64,000 nucleotides of DNA from an uncultured Lachnospiraceae bacterium. Lineage in GTDB: Bacteria > Bacillota > Clostridia > Lachnospirales > Lachnospiraceae. The notes beneath the pieces were generated by a model that saw only the letters and a program-made list of their open reading frames with translations, was not told the DNA's origin and searched no databases. The stretch lies in the NCBI GenBank assembly GCA_910577765.1, contig CAJTOV010000002.1, positions 1-64,000 of the forward strand. Reading direction: 5' to 3'. This document shows positions 26,681 through 35,200 of this stretch, one piece after another; position 1 is the first letter of the stretch; every line of letters starts with the position of its first letter. Made by a program: the position numbers and the translations under genes.

Positions 26681-28855
26681 TTACTTTTCCCCGGCCTTCC
26701 GGGTCAGCTGTACATTCAGGTTCCGGGTGGTGTTGGCAAAGGTCACCTGGACTGTGCAGATTCCGTATTTCTCGTCAATACTGTAATCCAGCTCGTCCCC
26801 GTCCTGGAGGATGGAGTTCACATGCTGCCGGTCTGCATCCCAGCGGCTCTTCTGGCTGCTGGGATTGCTGCTGAAGAATTTCAGGATCTTGTCCTGCTTA
26901 AAGTCCCCGCTGTAGAAACGCAGCATCCGTTCAATATAGGTTACCACCAGGGTCTTGTAGATGGGCTCGAATTCATTTCCGCTGCTTAAAAGGTTCCGGG
27001 CCTTGTAGACCGTGATATTCCTGATCTCCCGTCCTTTGTACTGTGCGTTGTCGGAACTGAACACAAAGCCGAACCCGGTGTGGTTGATGGAATTTTTAAT
27101 TGTGTTGGTGAACCCGGAAATCTCTTTCGTCATGCTGGTGGCCGCAAGCAGGGCATTGTCATCTGCCTCCACATCAAACCGCACGCCCGGGTATTCCTCC
27201 GAGGTATTGTTAAAGCGCTCCTTTAAGTACAGCGGGCACTGCCATGCTGCCACGATTCCCGCAGCCTCGTATGCGGCTCCCACATAGATGCCTTCCAGCC
27301 ACATCTTCATGACGTCTTCCTTTTCCCCGGAAAGGGCCACGTTCCCGTTTTCATCGATCACCATCCGCCGGTCCAGGACCAGTCCGGATTTGTCCTTGGG
27401 AATGATGGTGGCATTGGGAATGCAGGGTACCACAAACTCACTGTAATCCTTCTTCATCAGTGGGGCACATTTGTCCTTAAACAGCTGGATTCCCTCTGTC
27501 GCCACATAGCTGAAGGTGGTTTCCTCCCCGGTACAGAAGCTGAAGAACGTGGTAACCCGGTAGGGCTGGAGTGCGTTCATCAGGACTGCCAGGTTCTCCA
27601 TGGAACTAGCCCCGGCCCTGGCCACCTTCTGGTTGCCGGCGAAACGGATTCTCTGCAGCTTTCCGCCTCCGGTCTGGTTCAGCTCCACATCCGGCACGAT
27701 TCCGAACCAGACGGTGTTGTCGAACTCGTTCTTGTCATTGGTGGTATTCAGGTAGGTAACCAGCCTGGGAAGGTTGGATGCCTTCACCATCATGTCCAGC
27801 GGAACGTTGGTGACCAGCAGCTTCGGCTGCATTCCCCGCTCCTTTACCTGGTACTGGTCAAAGAATATCTTCACCCCGAGAATCTTCTCAATCAGGGGTT
27901 TTACGGCTTTTACAAAATCATCCTTGCTTTTCTTGTAGAATTCCAGGTACTGGTTGTAATGGCTGACTTCTGCCTCCCGGTCTGCCGTGCCCTCCATGGC
28001 GGAGCTTAAGGGGCAGAAGGTACGGACCACCAGGTCCCGCACATAGTCCGACGGGTTCTCGTTCAGTGCGTCGTAGTCATCCCTAAACGCCACGGCCAGT
28101 CCGGTACTGGTGCTGTCATCTGCCAGCGCCAGCTGGGTATTTTCTTCCTGCTTCATTTCCAGGATTTTCAGTTCCCCGTCCTCCCCCAGGCTGAGAAGGC
28201 CTGCCTTAAATTCCCGGCCTCCCTGGCTGGCTTCCCCGTCCCCCAGAAGAAGCCTTGTCTTGGCATCTTCTATGGCCAGGGGCAGCATGGCAAGGACATT
28301 GTTGTAATTCTGGCTTGCCTGCTCAAACTGGTAGTTGAGCTTATCGCCCAGGTCCAGGCGTTTGGGGTCCTCTTCATCCAGTTCCGCGTATTTCTCGTAT
28401 GTATACTGGATTTCCCGGCGTACCTGCCGGATATCGTCCATGATCTTTTTGGGGGATATCATGTCCAGCACACTGCTGAAAGCGAAGTCCACGTTTGCAA
28501 CCCCCTGGGCCCCTTTGGCGCCCAGCAGGGTAATCAGCATGTTTAAAAGATCATTGTTTTCTGTCAGGGGAATCTCTGTAATGCAGCTGTCCGGGATATT
28601 CTCCGGCCTTGTCAGGCTGTACTGAATGCTTCCTGTCGCCGCATCACACCAGGAATATACTGCCGGGGCAAACTTGTCTATAAATTCTTCAAAGCTGGAA
28701 ACCAGAAGCTCTTCATTGATTTCCTTGATTTTGTCATCGTCCAGGCTGCTTTTTCCCCTTACATCCCCAATCAGGGTCAGCAGATTCCGCCTTTCCGGGT
28801 TTATCTCCGCAAACAGCATGGTCCTGTTGGTCTGTGTGATTGTTTCCATAGGCAT
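26681..28855 (-). CDS. Large sheath-like protein
   Basis: A 724-residue protein. The N-terminal region (about 1-130) is acidic and helical; the middle contains repeated beta strands, and the C-terminal 170 residues read like a sheath insertion core: YVGAAYEAAGIVAAWQCPLY, then HTGFGFVFSSDNAQYKGREI and a final strand pair CTVQVTFANTTRNLNVQL. Phage-type and type VI sheaths end in exchanged strands of this kind. It sits immediately upstream of two tube genes, the standard sheath-tube order. One large protein would replace TssB and TssC. GAGGGAG precedes the start; ATG 28849 is an alternative. I cannot confirm homology without a profile search. Confidence 0.5.
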   Translation of the reverse strand: MPMETITQTNRTMLFAEINPERRNLLTLIGDVRGKSSLDDDKIKEINEELLVSSFEEFIDKFAPAVYSWCDAATGSIQYSLTRPENIPDSCITEIPLTENNDLLNMLITLLGAKGAQGVANVDFAFSSVLDMISPKKIMDDIRQVRREIQYTYEKYAELDEEDPKRLDLGDKLNYQFEQASQNYNNVLAMLPLAIEDAKTRLLLGDGEASQGGREFKAGLLSLGEDGELKILEMKQEENTQLALADDSTSTGLAVAFRDDYDALNENPSDYVRDLVVRTFCPLSSAMEGTADREAEVSHYNQYLEFYKKSKDDFVKAVKPLIEKILGVKIFFDQYQVKERGMQPKLLVTNVPLDMMVKASNLPRLVTYLNTTNDKNEFDNTVWFGIVPDVELNQTGGGKLQRIRFAGNQKVARAGASSMENLAVLMNALQPYRVTTFFSFCTGEETTFSYVATEGIQLFKDKCAPLMKKDYSEFVVPCIPNATIIPKDKSGLVLDRRMVIDENGNVALSGEKEDVMKMWLEGIYVGAAYEAAGIVAAWQCPLYLKERFNNTSEEYPGVRFDVEADDNALLAATSMTKEISGFTNTIKNSINHTGFGFVFSSDNAQYKGREIRNITVYKARNLLSSGNEFEPIYKTLVVTYIERMLRFYSGDFKQDKILKFFSSNPSSQKSRWDADRQHVNSILQDGDELDYSIDEKYGICTVQVTFANTTRNLNVQLTRKAGEK

Positions 28856-28883
28856 ATACTCCCTCTTAGTTGTTTATTATTCC

Positions 28884-30899
28884 TCACTGGATTACCGCTA
28901 TGTAATGGATTTCCAGGTCATAGGCCCCGTCTTCCGACGCGATGTACACCACGTCGCCAAAGCTTACACTGTACCGGATCTGTCTGCACAGGATGGAACT
29001 GCCCACCATCACCGAAGCATCTGCTGTATGGTAAAGGATCATGCGCCTGTCTTCGTCTGCCACCAGGAATATTCTGTCCAGGTCCAGCGCGCCGCAGGCC
29101 TCCGGGTATGCTTCCAGAAGGCTTCCCAGACTGATCCTGTTCTCCTTTACCCGGTGCATCTGGAAGGACAGGGGCGGGATCTCCCTGTCTCCTTCCGGCT
29201 GTACGGTAAAGTAGGCATCCAGCTTCCCGGCAAAGTGGTTGTTCTTCGTCTCTGCTTCCAGCTCTTCCAGTTCTGTCGCCGGCCTGTGCAGCAGTTTCCA
29301 CACCAGGACCAGCAGAACTGCGGCTGCCGCGGCTGCCGCCGGCCAGTATGCTTTCCATAAGGGAACCACTTCCACGGTATACGGGTATTCGTAAGTATCC
29401 TCCCCGTCCGAGACCAGAAGCCTTATGGTCCCGGTCCCGGCCTTCTCTGGCCTGAGGACCAGTTCCCCGTCCCGGATTTCTGTATTTACAAAAGGCTCCC
29501 CGGCACTGCCCAGGGCATACCGGATTTCATCCCCGTCCGGATCGGAAAAATATTCCCCCAGCCGGATTCTCTGTTCCCCGCTGAGGACCGTGTACCCGGC
29601 GGCTGCGGGAAGCTCCCCCTCCGGGCGGCGGTTTGTGACCAGGATCTCCACCGGCGGGAAGACGGCCTTTCCCATATGGTCATCCAGGCTTCCCTCCAGG
29701 TAATAAGTACCTGCGTGTCCGGGAATGCTCTCCCCCTGGATGATCCCGTCCCGTATTACGGCCTGGACAGGTTCTGTTTTCCCGTTTCCGGACAGGGTAA
29801 ACTGCCAGGAAAAATTTGTATAAAACCCTTCATCCGCAATGACATTTCCTCCGGCGTCCTTAAAATACACCTGGCAGGCCAGGGGCCGGTTCTTTCCGGC
29901 AGCCGGTTCCACGGAAAGTACCGGCGTCAGGTTCCGGTAGGCAATGAGATACACCTGGAGTTCCTGGTTTTTCACGGTCTCCGTCTCCACGGCCAGTTCC
30001 TTCACCTGGCTGTCTGTCTGTTCAATTTTGGCCACCGCATAATTGTTCAGGCCAAAAGCCTCCACCTGCTGTTCCCCATAGAACACACGGACGGCCCCCA
30101 CGGTCTGCGGGGAAACCAGCAGTACGTCCAGTTCATCCACATATGGCTCATCCAGGCGGATGCGGATGTTCTGCTCCCCGGCAGCATAGATGCCGTCTGT
30201 AATCTTCTCAATGCTGAAATCCGTATTCCCCTCAAAAATGCCGTACAGGACACCGATCAGGGTTTCCGCATCCTCCACCGGATACATCTGTCCCCCTGTC
30301 CGGTCTGACAGTTCCTCCAGGACCCCTGTATTTCCGTCGTAGTCCCCGAAGGCGATGGAATAGACCGGGATGCCCGCTTTTCCGCATTCCAGAGCCGCAT
30401 ATTCCATGTCCTCCAGGGAGTTTTCCAGCGTCCTTCCCGTCACCGAACCGGCCAGGTCTGACTCCCCGTCCGAAATCAGGATGACGGCTTTCTTACGCCC
30501 CTTTTCCCGGCTGACCAGGTCAAAGGCATACTTAAGCCCCAGCCCGATGTCCGTATTACCAGAATAACCAGCCTTATCAATCAATGCTTTCAGTTCCTGG
30601 CGTGCTTCACTTGTTTCCACAGGTACTGGCTGCATTGCAGATAAAAGCTGGTCATTATATGCAACAAATCCGATCCGGATATCGGCAGAATGTACGGTAT
30701 CAACAAAGGCCTTCACCATGCCCTTGGCCATGCGGTCCGGATCATTGGACTTCATGGAACCGCTGTAATCCATAACGAAGACCACATCCAGGCCGCTTTT
30801 AGCGGGGACGTATTCGTCTGCCCAGGTGCTCTGGGCTGTCACTGCACCGCTTAAAAGTACGCATACTGCCAGTATCAGAAACTTATTTAATTTTTCCAT
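28884..30899 (-). CDS. Secreted von Willebrand A protein with C-terminal anchor
   Basis: A 671-residue protein with a signal peptide (LILAVCVLLSGAVTA). Residues about 35-215 form a VWA domain with an intact MIDAS start, VFVMDYSGSMKS, and a later ISDGESDLAGS. Beta-sandwich regions follow; a membrane helix (YWPAAAAAAAVLLVLVW) lies near 515-540 and about 110 residues come after it on the cytoplasmic side, with a final strand-rich part. ATG 30899 lies inside the last codons of agrB (17-base overlap), so translation is coupled to AgrB. It may anchor the apparatus at the membrane or bind the cell wall or a partner outside. Confidence 0.7.
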   Translation of the reverse strand: MEKLNKFLILAVCVLLSGAVTAQSTWADEYVPAKSGLDVVFVMDYSGSMKSNDPDRMAKGMVKAFVDTVHSADIRIGFVAYNDQLLSAMQPVPVETSEARQELKALIDKAGYSGNTDIGLGLKYAFDLVSREKGRKKAVILISDGESDLAGSVTGRTLENSLEDMEYAALECGKAGIPVYSIAFGDYDGNTGVLEELSDRTGGQMYPVEDAETLIGVLYGIFEGNTDFSIEKITDGIYAAGEQNIRIRLDEPYVDELDVLLVSPQTVGAVRVFYGEQQVEAFGLNNYAVAKIEQTDSQVKELAVETETVKNQELQVYLIAYRNLTPVLSVEPAAGKNRPLACQVYFKDAGGNVIADEGFYTNFSWQFTLSGNGKTEPVQAVIRDGIIQGESIPGHAGTYYLEGSLDDHMGKAVFPPVEILVTNRRPEGELPAAAGYTVLSGEQRIRLGEYFSDPDGDEIRYALGSAGEPFVNTEIRDGELVLRPEKAGTGTIRLLVSDGEDTYEYPYTVEVVPLWKAYWPAAAAAAAVLLVLVWKLLHRPATELEELEAETKNNHFAGKLDAYFTVQPEGDREIPPLSFQMHRVKENRISLGSLLEAYPEACGALDLDRIFLVADEDRRMILYHTADASVMVGSSILCRQIRYSVSFGDVVYIASEDGAYDLEIHYIAVIQ

Positions 30900-31455
30900 T
30901 TTTGATTTTTCCAAGTATCATCAGCACATATACCATGACCACGGTTACCGCAATCAGAAACATATATCTACTGTTATTTGTGAAGAGACAAAATAGGTAC
31001 GCAGCTACGATTGCCAGGAAAGACTCACACAGTTTTTTTCTAAAATAAGCGTCCTCCTCCTGGTCCACATGCCGGTTTTTATCATTCACCGGTTCGGTAA
31101 CAAGGAATGCAAGCACTCCTCCCAGGAACATCATATGGGACCCCCACATGGGCATCTCCAGATACTTTACCAGTGCAACCGTCCCGGCCATCACCGCTGC
31201 CGAAAAGAGAAAACACTGCCAGAATGCATCCAGATGAATTCCTCCTGCATAAGAGCGCAGTATCCAGAAAATCATAAGAAACACGGCTGTCTCCCATTTC
31301 ATATCAAAGAGCACCGCAATCACTGCACTGGCAAATATGCCGGCTGCCATCTCTAGTGCAAACTCTATCACATACTGAAATGCATCGTAGGATACAGCCG
31401 GAAACTTATGTTCATCATAGAGACGGTCCGCCAGCACACCTGCCATTTTTTCCAT
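30883..31455 (-). CDS. agrB: AgrB-like autoinducer-processing protease
   Basis: A 190-residue polytopic membrane protein. The catalytic signature LRSYAGGIHLDAFWQC contains the His and Cys at the AgrB spacing of seven residues. Several hydrophobic helices are visible before and after it. AgrB cleaves AgrD and forms the thiolactone peptide. GGGAGAGG at the end of agrD serves as its ribosome site. The stop codon lies inside the start region of the VWA gene. No AgrC kinase or AgrA regulator gene is next to it, so sensing must use genes elsewhere. Confidence 0.9.
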   Translation of the reverse strand: MEKMAGVLADRLYDEHKFPAVSYDAFQYVIEFALEMAAGIFASAVIAVLFDMKWETAVFLMIFWILRSYAGGIHLDAFWQCFLFSAAVMAGTVALVKYLEMPMWGSHMMFLGGVLAFLVTEPVNDKNRHVDQEEDAYFRKKLCESFLAIVAAYLFCLFTNNSRYMFLIAVTVVMVYVLMILGKIKNGKIK

Positions 31456-31457
31456 TC

Positions 31458-31610
31458 TTAACCTCTCCCTAACTTTCTGATCTCATCCGGCATCTTCGGC
31501 TGATGGCCGATCCATGCACAACGGGTATTGGCGGCATAAATCATAAATGCCATCACAAAAAAGTTCATCATAGACGGATTTTCCTTGATCTTCTTCCACA
31601 ACTTTTTCAT
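31458..31610 (-). CDS. agrD: AgrD-like autoinducing peptide precursor
   Basis: A 50-residue gene missed by length-limited gene finding. It has an amphipathic basic N terminus (MKKLWKKIKENPSMM), a hydrophobic middle and TRCAWIG followed by HQPKMPDEIRKL. The last part matches the clostridial AgrD tail, usually (Y/H)QPK-x-P. The likely signal is a thiolactone ring made from Cys31 to Gly35 or His36 (C-A-W-I-G) with an N-terminal exocyclic tail. AAAGGAGAGCGC precedes ATG 31610. It ends two bases before agrB starts. The precise ring size is inferred. Confidence 0.85.
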   Translation of the reverse strand: MKKLWKKIKENPSMMNFFVMAFMIYAANTRCAWIGHQPKMPDEIRKLGRG

Positions 31611-31637
31611 GCTGCGCTCTCCTTTCGGTTTTTTGAC

Positions 31638-31700
31638 AATATATCACATTTTTCGAAGGTTTTCGGCTTCATGTAATAAGTAGTGATTTATATGTAATAA
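31638..31700 (-). promoter_or_regulatory. agrD promoter with LytTR-type direct repeats
   Basis: Read on the minus strand, TTATTACAT occurs at 31700-31692 and 31679-31671, two identical 9-base repeats 12 bases apart (21-base period). LytTR regulators such as AgrA bind 9-bp direct repeats with 12-bp spacing. The proximal repeat ends four bases before a poor -35 (CCGAAA at 31666-31661); 17 bases later comes an extended -10 TGATATATT (TATATT 31643-31638). This is an activator-dependent layout. The repeat sequence is unlike the AgrA consensus, so only the geometry is claimed. The remaining 200 bases up to 31909 show no other clear signal. Confidence 0.65.
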
Positions 31701-31909
31701 AAAGGGGGTGGCTTAACTCTTGTCCAAAACCTTTTACATCCGCCAGCCATTGCAAAACTTACTGATTTCTCTTTCCTCATGTGCAAATGTGCCATATCTG
31801 TCCACCTTCTGGCCTGGAATCCGAAAGTTTCGCATCTTGCAGAAATCACATTTCTGTGACAAAATAAAAGCAAAGGCAAACCAATATCTGCGAAAGGAGG
31901 GGGAAGCCC

Positions 31910-32474
31910 ATGGAACAAAAGCAAAACAGCATCGTTGCTACCCCTTATGACGATGTGTTTCGTACCCTGCTCAACGACTGCAGCAGCCTGATCATACCGG
32001 TAAGCAATGAATTTTTCCAGGAGACCTTTGCTGGAAATGAGCAGGTGATATTTTCACTGGAAATCCATTTTCTAAACCAGCAGGACGGGCAGACGGAAAA
32101 ACGGATTACTGACAGCAGTTTCCGGATTATTGGCGCCGGTAGAAAAAGTCTCTCTGTGAATGCCAGAGTGTATCCGACAGCAGCATGCTGGTCAGAATTT
32201 TCGAATATGCCACCCAGGGAGCACTGGACCAGGGAGAACTTGAGGGCGATACGCCTACACTCTCAATCCCCCAGTCCGCTGTCCTGTTTCTCCGGTGCAC
32301 CAGGAAGATTCCCGAGAAGATGAAGATTGTTTTTGAAATTGAAGGCAAAATGGAGCAGGCCAGAGAAACGGCTGAGAAATTACAGACCTTGGCATGGATG
32401 AAAATACCATTGCCGACTTAGTGAATATCAGTGTTGCAATGATCCGGGAGTGGTTCCAGAAAGCTCCGGTCTGA
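31910..32474 (+). pseudogene. PD-(D/E)XK transposase-family (Rpn-like) pseudogene
   Basis: The start reads MEQKQNSIVATPYDDVFRTL, then FLNQQDG and ITDSSFRIIG, typical of PD-(D/E)XK nuclease-family putative transposases abundant in Lachnospiraceae. A -1-type frameshift near 32150 moves the frame; the continuation is QSVSDSSMLVRIFEYATQGA and PQSAVLFLRCTRKIPE. About 100 or more codons of the centre are missing after MKIVFE, and the C terminus resumes as a helical ETAEKLQTL segment. A second shift near 32390 leads to DENTIADLVNISVAMIREWF and a stop at 32472-32474. The gene is decayed by two frameshifts and an internal deletion. Confidence 0.8.
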
Positions 32475-32582
32475 TAGTTTGTGTTTATGGAAAAAAATGG
32501 CTCCTTTATCGGTAAGAATCCAGATATGACAATTCTTATCGAAAAGGAGCAGATTCGACAGATTATTTCAGAAAACAAATTT

Positions 32583-34274
32583 TCATAAACTTTTTATCAG
32601 AACTTCTTTCCCTTCAAATGCAAAGCCATATTTCCGGATTCGGTCGCCAGAGAATCCCCTGCTCTCTAAATCTGCCTGGTATCGCTTTTCCTCAATCTGT
32701 TTCAAGGCGGCATCTGCAGTATCCTCCAACGATTTCTCCTCTCCCGAATCTCTGACCTTAAATTCCATTATTACTGCATTATCTGTTCCGTTCTTCGGCT
32801 CCATTATTGCATCATACCTTCCAAAACCACTCTCACGGTTGGATGTAATGATGTAGCGGTCTGCCAGTTCCACGGCAAGGCCCAGTACAAAGCCGTGGTA
32901 GAACCTCTCCGGCTGCGTCTCCAAAGAGGGATTTCTCCCACTGTCAAAATAGCTGAATGTGGCCAGGGCTACCCGGTTCATGTAGGCGTTCATGGATTTT
33001 ACGTCGTCCTGTAACAATGCCTTGACAAACCCGTTGTAGACCGTCCCCGTACTAGAGAACCATTTTCTGATCATCTTTTGGAACATGACATGCACTTCTT
33101 TATTTGTCAAAGCAAGTTCATACCAGTCTCCTCCTGTCTCCTCGTTTAACGCGTAACTCTCGGCTTTCACATATCCACTGGCCAGAAACAGGCTCCAAAT
33201 TGCGTTATCATCTACATCCAATTGATTGAAAATAATCTGCTCATCGATTTCCTTGTGCAGATGCTCGCCTTTCAGCAGGTTCTCCATGGATATTTTTATG
33301 TCTGTGCTTCCCTCCCGTATCAGCTTATCTACCAGTCCGTTACTGCTGGTGTTGGCCCAGTAGGTGGAAAGCCGTCCTATTTTTAGGTAATTGATGATGG
33401 ACCAGGGATTGTATATATCCCTGGATTTTCCAAAAGTAAATCCGTCATACCATCTTTTGACATCAGCACATCTATCCTGCATCCCATACTCATCCAGTGC
33501 AGAATACACCTCTTCCTCTGTAAAGCCAAAGCAATCCGCATACATCTCGGATGTGGATGTCACAACAGTCAAATGATTCAAGTCAGAGAAAATTGATTCC
33601 TTACTTACCCTTGTGATTCCTGTCATAACCGCCCTCTCCAGATAGGGATTCGCCTTGAATGTAGAATTGAACAGGCCTCTCATGAGTTCCACCATTTCAT
33701 ACCAATAGCCATACACCCAGGCTTCCTGGAGCGGCGTGTCGTATTCGTCCAGCAAAATAATAACTTTTTTCCCATAATAACCTGATAGATAACCCGACAG
33801 ATTTTTGAGAGAGTACGCAACCTCAGAATCCGTCATTTCTACCAAAACCTTGCGGAAGCGTTCTGCTTCCCCTTCCTTCAGGCTCCCTCCTGTCAGCAGG
33901 AAATCATACCTGCGGTATACTTCTTCGATAAGCATACAAATCTTTTCCCTTGCCGAAGCAAAAGTATTGGCCTTTACATCCGCAAAGCTTAAATAAATTA
34001 CAGGCATGCTTCCTTGAAGTTTGTGGTATTTCTCATTCTTCCATATGGATAAACCCTTAAACACCTCTCCCTGTCCTGCATATTGTACAGATAAGAATCG
34101 CTCCAACATGTTCATATTCAAGGTCTTGCCAAATCTGCGAGGGCGGGTAATCAGCGTCACATCGTCTCTGTTTTCCCACCACTGTCTGATAAAATCTGTT
34201 TTATCAATATAAAAATTGTTTTCCATTATCAGCTTTTCAAAACTTTGAATCCCTATTCCTACGGTTCTCGCCAC
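32583..34274 (-). CDS. AAA-ATPase with C-terminal PD-(D/E)XK domain
   Basis: A 563-residue protein starting at GTG 34274 with GGAGGGG upstream. The N terminus holds IQSFEKLIMENNFYIDKTDF, Walker A-like ITRPRRFGKTLNMNML (RxFGKT), Walker B VIILLDEYDTPLQEA and TGITRVSKESIFSDLNHL. The C-terminal third contains a nuclease-fold core ending in VIMEFKVRD. This is the AAA-ATPase-like (PF09820-type) plus PD-(D/E)XK (PF08011-type) architecture, widespread in many copies in anaerobes; function is unknown, suspected defence or mobile DNA. A fragment of a second copy lies just upstream at 34436-34488. It is convergent with the Rpn pseudogene. Confidence 0.85.
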   Translation of the reverse strand: MARTVGIGIQSFEKLIMENNFYIDKTDFIRQWWENRDDVTLITRPRRFGKTLNMNMLERFLSVQYAGQGEVFKGLSIWKNEKYHKLQGSMPVIYLSFADVKANTFASAREKICMLIEEVYRRYDFLLTGGSLKEGEAERFRKVLVEMTDSEVAYSLKNLSGYLSGYYGKKVIILLDEYDTPLQEAWVYGYWYEMVELMRGLFNSTFKANPYLERAVMTGITRVSKESIFSDLNHLTVVTSTSEMYADCFGFTEEEVYSALDEYGMQDRCADVKRWYDGFTFGKSRDIYNPWSIINYLKIGRLSTYWANTSSNGLVDKLIREGSTDIKISMENLLKGEHLHKEIDEQIIFNQLDVDDNAIWSLFLASGYVKAESYALNEETGGDWYELALTNKEVHVMFQKMIRKWFSSTGTVYNGFVKALLQDDVKSMNAYMNRVALATFSYFDSGRNPSLETQPERFYHGFVLGLAVELADRYIITSNRESGFGRYDAIMEPKNGTDNAVIMEFKVRDSGEEKSLEDTADAALKQIEEKRYQADLESRGFSGDRIRKYGFAFEGKEVLIKSL

Positions 34275-34435
34275 AGTAATATCCCCTCCATATTCCAGAT
34301 ATCTGCTCTCCCCAAATAACCCATAACATTTTGTCAGTCTAAATATTTATAATTATACATGTTCCTCCAATAACACACAAGAAGATTTCGAAAGTTTCCA
34401 TAATAATTATGCCCATTATCAAAGAATGGGAAGGT

Positions 34436-34488
34436 TCCCTGAAGCTTCCGGTACTTCTCGTCCTTCCATATGGATAATCCTTCAAAGA
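34436..34488 (-). pseudogene. Fragment of a second AAA-ATPase gene
   Basis: On the minus strand this stretch encodes FFEGLSIWKDEKYRKLQGTF, which aligns with FKGLSIWKNEKYHKLQG of the neighbouring AAA-ATPase gene (32583-34274). It has no start or further conserved sequence on the left. It is fused through a palindrome to the broken carboxypeptidase gene. The remaining gap 34275-34435 holds no gene that I can recognise. Confidence 0.65.
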
Positions 34489-34536
34489 ATAGGACTTAAC
34501 CGATAACCCATAAAGGTTTTCTGATTAAGTCCTATT
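34488..34536. repeat. 49-bp palindromic element
   Basis: AATAGGACTTAA (34488-34499) and its exact reverse complement TTAAGTCCTATT (34525-34536) flank 25 bases. The element sits exactly at the junction between the AAA-ATPase fragment and the truncated carboxypeptidase gene, which suggests that it took part in the rearrangement or is a small mobile palindrome. Confidence 0.6.
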
Positions 34537-35054
34537 ATAACCGTACCTTCCAGAAACACCTGGGACCCGCCCATAGACTTGGCATAGGCGCTGGTAACCA
34601 CTTCATCGGACATTTTGATCTTCCCGGAATCAATGGCATCAAAGATCAGGATCAGGGTCATGATCTTGGTGATGCTTGCAGGACTCCGCTGTTCATCGGC
34701 ATTCTTCTCGTAGATTACCTGGCCGGTGGAAGCTTCCATCAGGACTGCGCTGGGGGCGTGGATCTCCGGTCCGGCGGCAGGAGCTGCGGCCTGGACGCCG
34801 GTGCCGGACACCACCTGCACCTGGGCGCGGGGAGCTTCCACGGCCCCGGACTCCGCTTCCGCCTGGGTCTGCCCCAGGGCCCCGGTCCCATACTCCCCTG
34901 CGGCCTGTTCCCCGCCTCCATTGCCCCCTGCTTCCCGGGTCTGCCCCGTTTCCCCGGACCATACCACGCCCCAGGGTTCCTTCAGCCACGCCCCCTGTAC
35001 CGGCAGCGGGGACACTGCCAGAAACATACTCATCCAGATCGCAACAGACTTCAT
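34537..35054 (-). pseudogene. Truncated D-alanyl-D-alanine carboxypeptidase (DacF/PBP5-like)
   Basis: Signal peptide (MKSVAIWMSMFLAVSPLPVQG), a low-complexity glycine/alanine-rich linker of about 70 residues, then the start of the peptidase S11 domain: PSAVLMEASTGQVIYEKNAD, the S-x-x-K box in SPASITKIMT, and AYAKSMGGSQVFLEG. Homology stops there, near 34545, before the S-x-N and K-T-G boxes; translation runs 17 codons into the palindrome. The enzyme cannot be active. The native enzyme trims peptidoglycan cross-links. The start is ATG 35054 with a GAGG site. Confidence 0.8.
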
Positions 35055-35200
35055 ACGAATCCCTCAATTCCTCAATTACTATTGTATAAGTGTATGGCTA
35101 TTTTTCGGAAACTATGTTATGATAATGATAATTCAGACATGGCTCTGGTCCCGGCCCTTACAGGGAGATATGACAATGATATTTAGGAGAGAATACGATT

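Noticed and set aside
1..30914. Prophage interpretation of the cluster
   Set aside because: Spike and tube genes are phage-like, but no capsid, terminase, portal, integrase or lysis gene is present, and FHA, PP2C, Hsp70 and effector/immunity genes point to an injection system.
32488..32589. Possible 33-residue gene starting MEKNGSFIGKNP
   Set aside because: No ribosome site, overlaps the end of the AAA-ATPase gene and looks like part of the decayed region; the stretch also folds as a hairpin (GCTCCTTT...AAAGGAGC).
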